Source of the DNA: Sphingosinicella sp963974575
Lineage (GTDB): Bacteria; Pseudomonadota; Alphaproteobacteria; Sphingomonadales; Sphingomonadaceae
DNA length: 64,000 nt
Direction: 5' to 3'
Assembly: GCF_963974575.1 (NCBI RefSeq)
Contig: NZ_CAXBBQ010000004.1
Location: 124,001-188,000 of the forward strand
The notes under the pieces were generated by a model. The model made no database searches. It saw only the letters and a list, made by a program, of their open reading frames with translations, and had not been told where the DNA came from. The position numbers and the translations under genes were made by a program. Positions 41,730 to 50,957 of this stretch are shown here, in pieces; within the stretch, counting starts at the first letter, position 1, and every line of letters begins with the position of its first letter.

Positions 41730-42263
41730 TTATTCCGTGCCGCCTTGCAAGTCCCGAAGGTCGTATTCGACGAGATCGCCCGCGCTCACGCCGATCCGTG
41801 CAGCCTCTCCGGCATTGAGTTCAAGCACCGCGGCAACAGGACCGAGCGAGCTGCGCTGCACCTCGTTGAGAGGCGGAACATCAGCGAGAATGCTCTCGAT
41901 GCGCCCATCAGCAAGCAGGAACACCATATCGAGCGGAATGTAGGTGTTGCGCATCCAGAACGTCGCCGGGCGCGGCGCCGGGAACGGGAAGATCATGCCC
42001 GCATCCTTCGGCATCGCGCGGCGGTACATCAGCCCCTGCGCCTGCTCGTCCGCCGTACGCGCGACCTCGACCGTGTAGACATGCCGCCTGCCATCGTTTG
42101 TGACGATCGTAAGCGGCACGGTGCGAAGCCGCTGGACCGCAGGCTCTCCAGCGGCTTCGGCGGCGGGTTCCTGCGTGGCGGCGGACGGTTTGCTGCCACA
42201 GCCCGAAACGATGGCCGCGAGCAGGAAGGCCGCAAGCAGCGGCCGTTGACGAACGGAAATCAT
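41730..42263 (-). CDS. DUF192 lipoprotein
   Basis: A 177-residue protein with a lipoprotein signal ending in the lipobox VSGC (cysteine near residue 22). The DUF192 domain (about 50-175) shows VARTADEQAQGLMYRRAMP, FWMRNTYIPLDMVFL and VLELNAGEA. The family fold is known but its role is not. ATG 42263 is chosen; the longer frame to 42299 would overlap the cold-shock gene. It follows that gene by ten bases. Confidence 0.85.
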   Translation of the reverse strand: MISVRQRPLLAAFLLAAIVSGCGSKPSAATQEPAAEAAGEPAVQRLRTVPLTIVTNDGRRHVYTVEVARTADEQAQGLMYRRAMPKDAGMIFPFPAPRPATFWMRNTYIPLDMVFLLADGRIESILADVPPLNEVQRSSLGPVAAVLELNAGEAARIGVSAGDLVEYDLRDLQGGTE

Positions 42264-42273
42264 GAAAAAGGCT

Positions 42274-42849
42274 CTATGCCTCTCCCGCCGTGATGGCAAC
42301 GGCGAGCGGGCCCTTGTCGCCCTCCGCGATGCGCGCCATCACGTACTGGCCCGGTATCAGTTCGATGAGCCCGGCACGGCGCACGGTTTCCATGTGCACG
42401 AAGATGTCGTGCGAATCTTCGCCGCGCGTGAGAAAACCATAGCCTTTCAAGCGGTTGAACCACTTGACTTCAAGCCGTTCGTAATCGCCCGCATCGTCCA
42501 TGAGCTGCATCGGATCGACGCGCGACGCGGCGCGCTGCACGACGAGTTCGGGATCAGGCCCGATCGCTGTCGTCAAATCGAGTTCAATGATACGCCGCGC
42601 CTGCCGACCGCGTTCCCGCGCGACTGCCATGCAGACGACTGTCGCGCCTTCAGGCAGCGTGCGGCGACCAACCTCGCGCAACGTGGAAAAGTGTACCAAC
42701 ACATCGCCGCTCCCATCACTGGGAACGATGAAGCCATATCCCCGTACCGCATCGAACCACTTTACCGTGCCATCGACGCGGCATTCCTCGGCGACTTCGG
42801 CAAGGTCGGACACGTGCTCACCCTCTGGCAGCAACGCGTGCTCGGCCAT
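42274..42849 (-). CDS. Tandem cold-shock domain protein
   Basis: A 191-residue protein with two cold-shock domains (about 23-90 and 124-188). Each has RNA-binding motifs: GTVKWFDAVRGYGFIVP with DVLVHFS, and EVKWFNRLKGYGFLTRG with DIFVHME. Double-domain forms are typical of alphaproteobacteria and act as RNA chaperones. It heads the DUF192-NDUFA12-mlaD-DUF2155 run. Confidence 0.94.
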   Translation of the reverse strand: MAEHALLPEGEHVSDLAEVAEECRVDGTVKWFDAVRGYGFIVPSDGSGDVLVHFSTLREVGRRTLPEGATVVCMAVARERGRQARRIIELDLTTAIGPDPELVVQRAASRVDPMQLMDDAGDYERLEVKWFNRLKGYGFLTRGEDSHDIFVHMETVRRAGLIELIPGQYVMARIAEGDKGPLAVAITAGEA

Positions 42850-42913
42850 TACCCCCTCCGACGCACATTTAATTTTCCGAGAAAGAACGCTACCACAAAA
42901 CCCCGTAACAACG

Positions 42914-42925
42914 AACTATATAGTT
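42914..42925. promoter_or_regulatory. 12-base palindrome between the cold-shock gene and coxG
   Basis: AACTATATAGTT is a perfect palindrome in an AT-rich island of the 111-base divergent gap. It lies 36 bases upstream of coxG and could be an operator or part of a promoter. No regulator can be named. Confidence 0.3.
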
Positions 42926-42960
42926 AATTTTCAAAGCGACAAGACAAAGGATTTGCGCCG

Positions 42961-43545
42961 ATGGAACTGAACGGTGAGACCCTGATCGCGGCACCGCGCG
43001 AACGGGTCTGGGCGGCGCTCAACGACCCCGAAGTTTTGGCCGCCTGCATCGATGGCGTGGAACGGCTTGAGCGCACAGGGGAAAACCGCTTCGAAGGCAC
43101 GATGAACGCCAAGGTTGGGCCGGTTCGCGCGAAGTTCACAGGCGCGGTCGAGCTGTCGGAGATCGATGCGCCAAACGCCTATGTAATTTCAGGTGAGGGC
43201 AAAGGCGGCGTCGCCGGTTTTGCGAAGGGTAAGGCCTCTGTGAGGCTTGAAGACGCCCCCGGCGGCACGCGACTCGCCTGGCAGGCAAGCTCGACCGTGG
43301 GCGGCAAGCTCGCGCAGCTCGGCGCGCGGCTGATCGAAGGCACGGCAAAGGCTTATGCCGAATCCTTCTTCTCCGCCTTCAAGGCTCGCGTGGAAAGCGA
43401 TGGCGCGGCAGAGCCCGCGCCCGTCTTGCTGCCCGAAACCGATCTCGCGGAGTGTACGGACGAAACCCCCGGCCTCTCACCTGCCGTGTGGGGCAGCATC
43501 GTTATCGCGCTCGTCGCTGCGCTGGTGCTTTGGCTGGTGTTGTGA
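42961..43545 (+). CDS. CoxG/SRPBCC family protein (CO dehydrogenase subunit G-like)
   Basis: A 194-residue protein with an N-terminal SRPBCC domain of the CoxG type (about 1-145; MELNGETLIAAPRERVWAAL, EGTMNAKVGPVRAKF, GGVAGFAKGKASVRLE) and a C-terminal membrane helix (about 172-193). CoxG recruits molybdenum hydroxylases to the membrane. It overlaps xdhC (GTGA), so the pair serves cofactor insertion in an aerobic CO dehydrogenase or xanthine dehydrogenase-like enzyme that is not in the window. Confidence 0.88.
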   Translation: MELNGETLIAAPRERVWAALNDPEVLAACIDGVERLERTGENRFEGTMNAKVGPVRAKFTGAVELSEIDAPNAYVISGEGKGGVAGFAKGKASVRLEDAPGGTRLAWQASSTVGGKLAQLGARLIEGTAKAYAESFFSAFKARVESDGAAEPAPVLLPETDLAECTDETPGLSPAVWGSIVIALVAALVLWLVL

Positions 43546-44462
43546 ACGGAGACGACACCGCCGCACTGATCGCGACGCTCCGCGGCTGGATTGCCGCGGG
43601 GCACAAGGCCGCAATCGCCACGGTGATCGAGACGTGGGGCTCGGCGCCGCGCCGCGTGGGCGCACACCTCGTGATTCGCGATGACGGCTTGTTCGAAGGA
43701 TCGGTGAGCGGCGGCTGCGTTGAGGGCGACGTGATCGCCGCGGCCGCGGACGTGATCGTGGACAATGCGCCGAGGCGCCTCGACTACGGCGTCGCCGACG
43801 CCCGCGCCTGGGAGGTCGGCCTTGCCTGCGGAGGCCGGATCGCGGTTCTGGTGCAGCCGGTCTCCGAAGCGGGCTTCGCCCCTGCCCTCGCCGAACGCTT
43901 AGGCAAAGCCCTTGCTGCGGGCGAAAGCGTGCGCGTCACCACTGATACCGATGGTATTTCCAGCGAGGGTGAAGGCGAAGGTTTCGTGCGTCTTTACGAA
44001 CCGGCTGGACGCCTGATGATCGTCGGCGCGGTCCATATCGCGCAGGCACTCGTTCCGATGGCTGAGCTGCTGGGCTACGTGCCGCTCGTTGTCGATCCGC
44101 GCGGCAGCTTTGCCGCCGCTGAGCGCTTCGCACACGTCGCAGTCGATCCGCGCTGGCCCGACGAGGCTCTTGCCGACTGGAAGCCGGACGGCGCGAGCGC
44201 GATCGTCGCACTGACGCATGACCCCAAGCTGGACGATCCGGCATTGATCGCGGCGCTCAACTCGCCCGCGTTTTACATCGCCGCGCTCGGGTCGCGGAAG
44301 AACCAGGCACTCCGGCGCGAGCGCCTTGCCGCCGCGGGTTTCAACGACATGGCGCTGGCGCGCGTCCACGGCCCTGCTGGACTTGCCATCGGCGCGGCGA
44401 ACCCTGCCGAGATCGCCTTGTCGATCGCGGCCCAGATGATCGCGGTACGGCGCGGCGCGTGA
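43542..44462 (+). CDS. XdhC family molybdenum hydroxylase maturation protein
   Basis: A 306-residue protein that binds molybdenum cofactor and helps its sulfuration and insertion. It has the XdhC N-terminal part (TWGSAPRRVGAHLVIRDDG, SGGCVEGDV), the conserved CGG at residues 96-98 (LACGGRIAVLVQP), and a Rossmann C-terminal domain (LMIVGAVHIAQAL). GTG start overlapping coxG; its stop overlaps the GTG of the next gene. Confidence 0.92.
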   Translation: MNGDDTAALIATLRGWIAAGHKAAIATVIETWGSAPRRVGAHLVIRDDGLFEGSVSGGCVEGDVIAAAADVIVDNAPRRLDYGVADARAWEVGLACGGRIAVLVQPVSEAGFAPALAERLGKALAAGESVRVTTDTDGISSEGEGEGFVRLYEPAGRLMIVGAVHIAQALVPMAELLGYVPLVVDPRGSFAAAERFAHVAVDPRWPDEALADWKPDGASAIVALTHDPKLDDPALIAALNSPAFYIAALGSRKNQALRRERLAAAGFNDMALARVHGPAGLAIGAANPAEIALSIAAQMIAVRRGA

Positions 44463-46036
44463 AGTTCGGACCTGCCCCTCTCGACCGCGCGGAAGGCGCC
44501 TATCTCGCCCACACGGTCCATGTCGGCGCGCGGCGGATCGCCAAGGGCAAGCGCCTTGATGCGGCGGACATTGCAGATGCCCGCGCGGCGGGCCTTGCCG
44601 AACTCGTCGTGGCGGCGCTCGAAAGTGATGATCTGCACGAGGACGCCGCCGCTGCACTGGTCGCGTCCGCCGCCGCAGCGTCCGGTCTCACCGCCCAGCC
44701 GTCAGCGCATGGCCGCGCCAACATCGTTGCCGACGCAGCCGGTCTGCTGCTCGTGGAATCGACCGCAATCGATGCCGTGAATGCCTACGACGAGGCGGTG
44801 ACATTGGGAACGCTCGCCCCGTTCGCGCCCGTCGCAAAGGGCGAGATTGTCGCGACGGTGAAGATCATCCCCTTCGCCGCGCCCGAGGCCCTGACCCTAA
44901 ACGCCGCCAGAACCGCGAAAGGCGTCCTGCGGCTGGCTCCGTTCGGCAGACGTCGCGTTTCCTTCATCCAAACGACACTTCCCGGGACGGCCGCGAAGCT
45001 GCTCGCCAAAACCGCCGAGGTGACGGAGGCACGCTGCGCCGCGCTAGGGCTCTCCGCATGGCGCGAAATGCGTTGTACGCACACGGAAGAGGCCCTCACC
45101 ACCGCGCTTGCCGAAACAGCGGAGGCCGACATCGTCCTCATCAGCGGCGCCTCGGCGATCAGCGACCGGCGCGACGTAATTCCCGCCGCGATCGAACAGG
45201 CAGGCGGGGCCGTGCTGCGGCTCGGGATGCCGGTCGACCCCGGCAACCTCCTGTGCCTTGCGCACATCGGCACTCGGCCCGTGATCGGCCTTCCGGGCTG
45301 TGCGCGGAGCCCGCGCCGCAACGGCTTCGATTGGGTTCTGGAACGGCTGTGGGCGGGCCTTGACGTCAGCGGCCAGGACATCGCCCGCATGGGTGCAGGC
45401 GGATTGCTGGCAGATGTTCCTCGCCCGGAACCACGCCCGAAACCGGCGGCGGGGAGCACCGTCGGCGCTGTTGTGCTCGCGGCAGGACGTTCCGTGCGCA
45501 TGGGCGCGAACAAGCTGCTCGCGGACCTCGGCGGCAAGCCGGTGCTCGCGCACGTGCTCGAGGCGGTGGAAGGGACCGGACTTCCCGCGATCGTTGTCAC
45601 GGGCAACGCCGAAGCGGAAATCGCGACCTTAGCGGGGCACTACGGTGTGCCGAGCGTCCACGCTGCGCGCTACGCTGACGGTCTGAGCCAATCGCTCGCA
45701 GCGGGCATCGCCGCCGTGCCCGAAGACTGGTCGGCAGCGCTGGTGCTGCTGGGCGACATGCCGGAGCTAAGCGCGGGGCATATCGAAAGCCTCGCGGCAG
45801 CTGCGGACGCGAACCGCATCGCGGTGCCCGTGCACAACGGCAAGCGCGGCAATCCCGTGGCCTGGGGCCGGCGCTATTTCGCGCGGCTGCGAGGTCTTGA
45901 AGGCGACGTGGGCGGCAAGGCGCTGCTCGCCGAGTTCGCGGACGATATCGTGGAGGTGCCGGTGGAGAGCGACGCGATCTTCATGGATGTCGACACGCCC
46001 GAAGCCCTCGCGGCGGCACGGGCGCGCTACACGTAA
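44459..46036 (+). CDS. Fusion: molybdopterin-binding (MoeA/MogA-like) domain + MobA/MocA-type nucleotidyltransferase
   Basis: A 525-residue two-domain protein. Residues 1-330 resemble the molybdopterin-binding MoCF domain (TVHVGARRIAKGKRL near the start, VLISGASAISDRRDVIP in the middle). Residues 338-525 are a nucleotidyltransferase with AAGRSVRMGANKLL, LGDMPELS and GKRGNPVAWGRRYF, as in MocA, which makes the cytosine dinucleotide cofactor used by xanthine and CO dehydrogenase-type enzymes. Starts with GTG overlapping xdhC. The domain order suggests channelling of the cofactor; that is inference. Confidence 0.88.
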   Translation: MKFGPAPLDRAEGAYLAHTVHVGARRIAKGKRLDAADIADARAAGLAELVVAALESDDLHEDAAAALVASAAAASGLTAQPSAHGRANIVADAAGLLLVESTAIDAVNAYDEAVTLGTLAPFAPVAKGEIVATVKIIPFAAPEALTLNAARTAKGVLRLAPFGRRRVSFIQTTLPGTAAKLLAKTAEVTEARCAALGLSAWREMRCTHTEEALTTALAETAEADIVLISGASAISDRRDVIPAAIEQAGGAVLRLGMPVDPGNLLCLAHIGTRPVIGLPGCARSPRRNGFDWVLERLWAGLDVSGQDIARMGAGGLLADVPRPEPRPKPAAGSTVGAVVLAAGRSVRMGANKLLADLGGKPVLAHVLEAVEGTGLPAIVVTGNAEAEIATLAGHYGVPSVHAARYADGLSQSLAAGIAAVPEDWSAALVLLGDMPELSAGHIESLAAAADANRIAVPVHNGKRGNPVAWGRRYFARLRGLEGDVGGKALLAEFADDIVEVPVESDAIFMDVDTPEALAAARARYT

Positions 46037-46548
46037 TCGGGGTCCACGTCCCGCATATCAAGAATCTCGGCGGCCACGCGCGAATCGTGGCCCGCGCGCA
46101 GCATCGCCGCGAACTGCTTCTGCCGCACTGCGCGATCAGGCGCTTCCCGCGCGAACGGGCCGAAGCGCTTGCGGCGCGCGTAGGCCATGGCCGCACCGCG
46201 CGCATCGACCGCGCCCGTGATCTCGCCCCGCAGGTCTTCGGCAAGGCCCGCCGCGCGCAGATCCTGCCCGATTCGTCGCGCGCCGTAGCCGCGCCGCTCA
46301 AGCCCCCGCGCCCGCGCCTCCCCGAACGTGCGATCGTCGACGTAACGCAACTCCGCGAAACGCGCGACGATGGCGTCCACGTCGGCGTCGCGCTCCCCGG
46401 CCCAGCCGCGCTCGTGCAGCTTCCGGCTGAGGTAGGATGCCAGCTTGCCTTCAGAGGTCGCGTAGCGCTCCACATACCTGAGCGCGAGCGCGCGAAGCGC
46501 TTCTTCATCGAGCGGCGTGGGCGGTTTTCGGCTTTTTTCGGTACGCAC
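46027..46548 (-). CDS. recX: Regulatory protein RecX
   Basis: A 173-residue all-helical RecA modulator. Repeats typical of the family are seen (ALRYVERYATSEGKLASYLSRKL, RYVDDRTFGEARARGLERRGYGARR). It lacks an in-frame ATG; GTG 46548 is preceded by AGGA at seven bases. recA is not in the window. The 3' ends of recX and the molybdenum fusion gene overlap by ten bases; recX is divergent from the acyl-AMP ligase gene. Confidence 0.88.
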   Translation of the reverse strand: MRTEKSRKPPTPLDEEALRALALRYVERYATSEGKLASYLSRKLHERGWAGERDADVDAIVARFAELRYVDDRTFGEARARGLERRGYGARRIGQDLRAAGLAEDLRGEITGAVDARGAAMAYARRKRFGPFAREAPDRAVRQKQFAAMLRAGHDSRVAAEILDMRDVDPDYV

Positions 46549-46656
46549 GCCATGTTCCTGCCATAGTCGGACCCAATTTTGAACGTCACATTCCGGCAAA
46601 GGCTGACGCTGGCCTGTTTTGCAAGTGGCCAAGGAGTCGTGTATTTGGCGAGGTTT

Positions 46657-48498
46657 ATGAGCGGCGAGAAAAAGCCGCCGCTGCGCCGAGAAGAGCTGAG
46701 GAGGTTCGGGGACTTGCTGAATCGCACTTCGGATTCGAGCGCGCTTGCGCTGTCCGGCGCCGATGAAACGGCGCTGGCGCCAACGCCGACGCTCGACGAT
46801 TTGCCGCGCCGTCTGGCGGATTTCAACACGCTTGGCGAAGCATTGGATTATGCGGCGCAGGGCAACCGCGGCCTCAACTTCTTCGATGCGCGGGCACGGC
46901 TCGCGCGCGTCCTGACGTTCGCGGACCTCAAGGTCGATGCGACTGCCAACGCCTACCGGCTGATCGCCGCCGGCATCAAGCCGGGCGACCGCGTGGCGCT
47001 GATCGCTGAGACGAGCGCGGATTTCGTGAGCCTGTTCTTCGGCGCCATATACGCCGGTGCGCTGCCCGTGCCGCTGCCGCTGCCGACCTCGTTCGGCGGA
47101 CGCGAAGGCTATGTAGAGCAGATTCGCAGCCAGCTCACGTCGTGCGATCCCGAGATCGCGTTCGCACCGTCCGGCCTCGCCGCGATCGTGGCGGAAGCCG
47201 CGCACGGCCTGCGCTGCCGCACTGCGCACGACTGGCTGGACTTCATGGCGCGCGAAGCAAAGCCCGCCGCGCTGCCTTCGGCGCGCAAGGCCGACATCGC
47301 CTATCTCCAGTATTCCAGCGGCTCGACGCGCTTCCCGCACGGCGTGGAAATCACGCACGAGGCGCTGCTCGCGAACCTCAATGGCCATGCCGTGGGCGTG
47401 AAACTGCAGCGCGACGACCGTGTCATTTCGTGGCTGCCTTATTATCACGACATGGGCCTCGTCGGTTGCCTGATGGCGCCGATCGCGAACCAGGTTTCCG
47501 CCGACTACCTCGCGACCGAGGATTTCGCGCGCCGTCCGCTGTCGTGGCTCGCGCTCATCACGCGCAACGAGGGCCACAGCCTCTCCTATTCGCCGACCTT
47601 CGGATACGACATCTGCGCCCGACGCGTCTCCAGCCAGACCGATGTCGCCGAGCGTTTCGACCTGTCACGTTGGCGGGTCGCCGGCAACGGCGCCGACATG
47701 ATCCGCCCGGACGTGATGAACGCCTTCGTCGAAGCGTTCGCGCCCGCCGGGTTTTCGGGCGGTGCGTTCCTCCCGAGCTATGGCCTCGCCGAAGCGACGC
47801 TTGCCGTCACCATTTCTCCGGTGGGCGCCGGCATCGTCACCGATCTCGTCGACGAACGTCTGCTTTCGGGCGAGCGCGAAGATGCGGGCGCGGGCACCGG
47901 CCGGATGCGCGCGATCGTGAACTGCGGCGTCGCGCTGCCGGGCATGGAAATCGAAATCCGCGACGAATCGGGCCGCCGCCTCGGCGACCGCCAGATCGGC
48001 AAGGTATTCGTGGCTGGCCCCAGCATCATGACCGGCTATTTCCGCGATGAGATTTCGACCCGCGCCGCGCTTCAGGGCGAATGGCTCGATACCGGCGACA
48101 TGGGCTACATGCTGGAGAGCGCGCTCTATATCGTCGGCCGCGCCAAGGACATGATCATCATCAACGGCAAGAACCACTGGCCGCAGGACATCGAGTGGGC
48201 GATCGAGCAGCTTCCCGGCTTCAAGGCGGGCGATATCGCGGCCTTCTCGATTACCACGGAAGGCGGCGAAGAATCTCCTGCCGTGCTCGTGCAGTGCCGG
48301 ACCAGCGATGCTGCGGAACGCGCCGACCTCCGCGAGACGATCAAGACCAAGGTACGTGCCATCACCGGCATGAACTGCATCGTCGAACTGGTCCCCCCGC
48401 GCACGCTGCCCCGCACCAGCTCGGGCAAGCTCAGCCGCTCCAAGGCGCGCGCGCTCTACCTCTCCGGCCAAATCCAGCCCTTCGACATCGCGGCCTGA
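46657..48498 (+). CDS. aasR: Fatty acyl-AMP ligase / acyl-ACP synthetase for sphingolipid synthesis (AasR-like)
   Basis: A 613-residue member of the ANL adenylating superfamily, FAAL branch. Motifs: YLQYSSGSTRFPHGVEITH (A3), SYGLAEATL, and WLDTGDMGYM; the C-terminal domain ends PRTSSGKLSRSKARALY with the catalytic lysine. It is proposed to activate a fatty acid and load it on the adjacent acyl carrier protein, as AasR does in Caulobacter. ATG 46657 is listed, but TTG 46645, eight bases after AAGGAG, is a strong alternative. First gene of aasR-cerR-acpR-spt. Confidence 0.88.
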   Translation: MSGEKKPPLRREELRRFGDLLNRTSDSSALALSGADETALAPTPTLDDLPRRLADFNTLGEALDYAAQGNRGLNFFDARARLARVLTFADLKVDATANAYRLIAAGIKPGDRVALIAETSADFVSLFFGAIYAGALPVPLPLPTSFGGREGYVEQIRSQLTSCDPEIAFAPSGLAAIVAEAAHGLRCRTAHDWLDFMAREAKPAALPSARKADIAYLQYSSGSTRFPHGVEITHEALLANLNGHAVGVKLQRDDRVISWLPYYHDMGLVGCLMAPIANQVSADYLATEDFARRPLSWLALITRNEGHSLSYSPTFGYDICARRVSSQTDVAERFDLSRWRVAGNGADMIRPDVMNAFVEAFAPAGFSGGAFLPSYGLAEATLAVTISPVGAGIVTDLVDERLLSGEREDAGAGTGRMRAIVNCGVALPGMEIEIRDESGRRLGDRQIGKVFVAGPSIMTGYFRDEISTRAALQGEWLDTGDMGYMLESALYIVGRAKDMIIINGKNHWPQDIEWAIEQLPGFKAGDIAAFSITTEGGEESPAVLVQCRTSDAAERADLRETIKTKVRAITGMNCIVELVPPRTLPRTSSGKLSRSKARALYLSGQIQPFDIAA

Positions 48499-48511
48499 CG
48501 CCGCCCCGCGC

Positions 48512-49420
48512 ATGACGACACTCGCCATCACCGGCGGAACCGGCTTCGTCGGGTCGAAGCTGATCGATCTTGCGCTTGAAAAGGGCCACGCGGTTCGCGC
48601 GCTTGCGCGCCGCGCCCAACCGGAACGGCCTGGCGTCGAATGGGTTGCGGGCGATCTCGGTAATCGCGATGCGCTCTCCCGCCTGACAGAGGGCGCGAAT
48701 GCGGTGATCCATGTCGCGGGCATCATCAACGCCCGCACGCCGCTGGAGTTTGCTGCAGGCAATGTCGAGGGCACGCGTGCGATGTTGGCGGCGAGCCGCG
48801 ACGTGCAGCGCTTTGTGCATGTCTCCTCGCTCGCAGCGCGCGAGCCGGCGCTCTCGATCTACGGGAACACCAAGGCCGCCGCCGACGCGCTCGTCGAAAC
48901 CTCCCGCCCCGATGCGGCGATCGTGCGCCCGCCCGCTGTCTATGGGCCTGGCGACCGCGAGACGGCGAACCTCTACAAGCTCGTCGCACGTGGCTGGGCG
49001 CTGCTGCCGGGCAGCGGGCGCTTTTCCATCGTCGAGGTCGCCGACCTCGCCCGCGCGCTGCTGGCACTTGCCGAAAACCCGACATCAAGCGGCATTTTCG
49101 AAATCGACGACGGAACGCCGGGCGGCCTCAGCCATCGCGAGATGGCCGCGCACATTGCCGCGGCGCTCGGCAAGACGCCGACTTATGTCCCTCTTCCCCC
49201 GGCCGCGCTCAAGCTCGGCGCAGCGATCGATACGCTCGGCGCGAAGCTTGCCGGGCGCCTGCCGGCGCTCAGCTTCGACCGCGCGCGCTATCTCGCGCAT
49301 CCGGACTGGGTGGCGGACAGCGCCCCCTTGCGCGCACTCGGCATCTGGGCGCCTGAGGTGCCTGCCGCCGAAGGCATCGCGCGAACAGCCGAATGGTATA
49401 GAAGCGCAGGCTGGATTTAG
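48512..49420 (+). CDS. cerR: NAD-dependent epimerase-family reductase, ceramide reductase-like (CerR)
   Basis: A 302-residue extended SDR protein with the nucleotide-binding GGTGFVG (8-14), serines S105/S106, and catalytic Y117-x3-K121 (YGNTK). In Caulobacter the same neighbourhood order (spt, acpR, cerR, aasR) encodes CerR, which reduces the keto group of the sphingolipid intermediate. Position here between aasR and acpR supports that role over sugar epimerisation. It begins 13 bases after aasR. Confidence 0.82.
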   Translation: MTTLAITGGTGFVGSKLIDLALEKGHAVRALARRAQPERPGVEWVAGDLGNRDALSRLTEGANAVIHVAGIINARTPLEFAAGNVEGTRAMLAASRDVQRFVHVSSLAAREPALSIYGNTKAAADALVETSRPDAAIVRPPAVYGPGDRETANLYKLVARGWALLPGSGRFSIVEVADLARALLALAENPTSSGIFEIDDGTPGGLSHREMAAHIAAALGKTPTYVPLPPAALKLGAAIDTLGAKLAGRLPALSFDRARYLAHPDWVADSAPLRALGIWAPEVPAAEGIARTAEWYRSAGWI

Positions 49421-49490
49421 GCCGCGCGCCTGCCTATCCCCTGCCACAATCTATTGGCATCGAACCGCAACGACATTTCAGGACATACGC

Positions 49491-49739
49491 ATGGCGCACA
49501 CACGCGACACCATCCTCCCCAAGCTGATGGAACTGATCGAGCCGCTGAACCGCAAGGGGATCGCGCTTTCCGAGGACACGAGCTTCGCGAGCGATCTTGA
49601 GCTGGACTCGCTCACCGTGATGGACCTCGTCGCAAACATCGAGGACGAATACGACATCATCCTGCCGATGAACCTGCTCCCTGAGCTGGAGACGATCGGC
49701 CAGCTTGCCGATGCCGTCGCCAAGATCGTGAACGGCTGA
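49491..49739 (+). CDS. acpR: Acyl carrier protein dedicated to sphingolipid synthesis (AcpR-like)
   Basis: An 82-residue acyl carrier protein. The phosphopantetheine attachment serine is S40 in LELDSLTVMDL. It is proposed to carry the fatty acyl group from the acyl-AMP ligase to serine palmitoyltransferase. ATG 49491 has AGGA seven bases upstream. The gene ends nine bases before spt, where GAGG provides the spt ribosome binding site. AcpS from this window could activate it. Confidence 0.9.
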   Translation: MAHTRDTILPKLMELIEPLNRKGIALSEDTSFASDLELDSLTVMDLVANIEDEYDIILPMNLLPELETIGQLADAVAKIVNG

Positions 49740-49748
49740 GGCGAGACG

Positions 49749-50957
49749 ATGGGCGATCTTTTCGATAAATTCGACCCGATCATTGCTGAAAAGGCGGCGC
49801 TACTGGCGACGGGGGTCAACGACCCGTTCAATCTCGTGATGGAGCACGTCCACTCCCCCACCGAAGCGACGGTGAACGGGCGCGAGACCATTCTCGTCGG
49901 CACCTACAATTACATGGGCATGACCTTCGACCCCGACGTGATCGCGGCGGGCAAGCAGGCGCTCGACGAATTCGGCGCAGGAACCACCGGCAGCCGCGTG
50001 CTGAACGGCACCTATCAGGGCCACCGCGAGGTCGAGGAAGCGCTCAAGGATTTCTACGGTACCAGCCACGCGATGGTGTTCTCCACCGGCTACCAGGCGA
50101 ACCTCGGCCTGATGGCGACGATGGCCGCGCGGGGCGAATACATCATCCTCGATGCCGACAGCCACGCATCCATCTACGACGGCTGCGCGATGGGCAACGC
50201 CGACATCGTACGCTTCCGGCACAACAGCGTGGAGGACCTCGACAAGCGTCTCGGTCGGCTGCCGCCGGAGGCGGGCAAGCTCGTCGTCCTCGAAGGCGTC
50301 TATTCGATGCTCGGAGACATCGCGCCACTCAGAGAAATGGTCGCGGTCGCCAAGAAACACGGCGCGATGGTCGTCGTCGACGAGGCACACGGCATGGGTT
50401 TCTTCGGCCCGAACGGGCGCGGCGTTTACGAGGCGGCAGGCGTTGAGGCGGACGTCGATTTCGTCGTCGGCACCTTCTCGAAATCGGTGGGCACGGTGGG
50501 CGGCTTCGTCGTTTCCAACCACCCGAAGTTCGAGGTGCTGCGTCTCGTCTGCCGGCCTTATGTGTTCACCGCCTCGCTGCCGCCGAGCGTCGTCGCCACG
50601 GCGGCGACATCGATCCGCAAGCTGAAGCACGCGCATAACAAGCGCCAACATTTGTGGGAAAACAGCCGCAAACTGCATGGCGGGCTGAAAGCCAAGGGCT
50701 TCACCATCGCCACCGAGACGGCGGAAAGCGCGATCATCGCAGTGCTTATGCCGGGCCAGGAAGCCTGCGCGCGCATGTGGAGCGCGCTCATCGAGCTTGG
50801 CGTCTACGTTAACATGGCGCGCCCGCCGGCTACGCCCGCCGGCATGTTCCTGCTGCGCTGCTCGCTGTGCGCCGAACACCGTGCCGAGCAGGTGGACATC
50901 ATCATCGATCGCTTCGTGCAGGCAGCCGGGATCGCGGGGATTCCGCTCAACGCATAG
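49749..50957 (+). CDS. spt: Serine palmitoyltransferase
   Basis: PLP enzyme that condenses serine with an acyl thioester to give 3-ketosphinganine, the committed step of sphingolipid synthesis. The 402-residue protein matches the soluble Sphingomonas enzyme: H139 (DADSHASIYDG) stacks on PLP, D211 and H214 (VDEAHGMGF) bind it, and K245 in GTFSKSVGTVGGF forms the Schiff base. The N-terminus TYNYMGMTFDPDV separates it from KBL and AONS. Its end overlaps the convergent MBL gene by 11 bases. Confidence 0.95.
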   Translation: MGDLFDKFDPIIAEKAALLATGVNDPFNLVMEHVHSPTEATVNGRETILVGTYNYMGMTFDPDVIAAGKQALDEFGAGTTGSRVLNGTYQGHREVEEALKDFYGTSHAMVFSTGYQANLGLMATMAARGEYIILDADSHASIYDGCAMGNADIVRFRHNSVEDLDKRLGRLPPEAGKLVVLEGVYSMLGDIAPLREMVAVAKKHGAMVVVDEAHGMGFFGPNGRGVYEAAGVEADVDFVVGTFSKSVGTVGGFVVSNHPKFEVLRLVCRPYVFTASLPPSVVATAATSIRKLKHAHNKRQHLWENSRKLHGGLKAKGFTIATETAESAIIAVLMPGQEACARMWSALIELGVYVNMARPPATPAGMFLLRCSLCAEHRAEQVDIIIDRFVQAAGIAGIPLNA

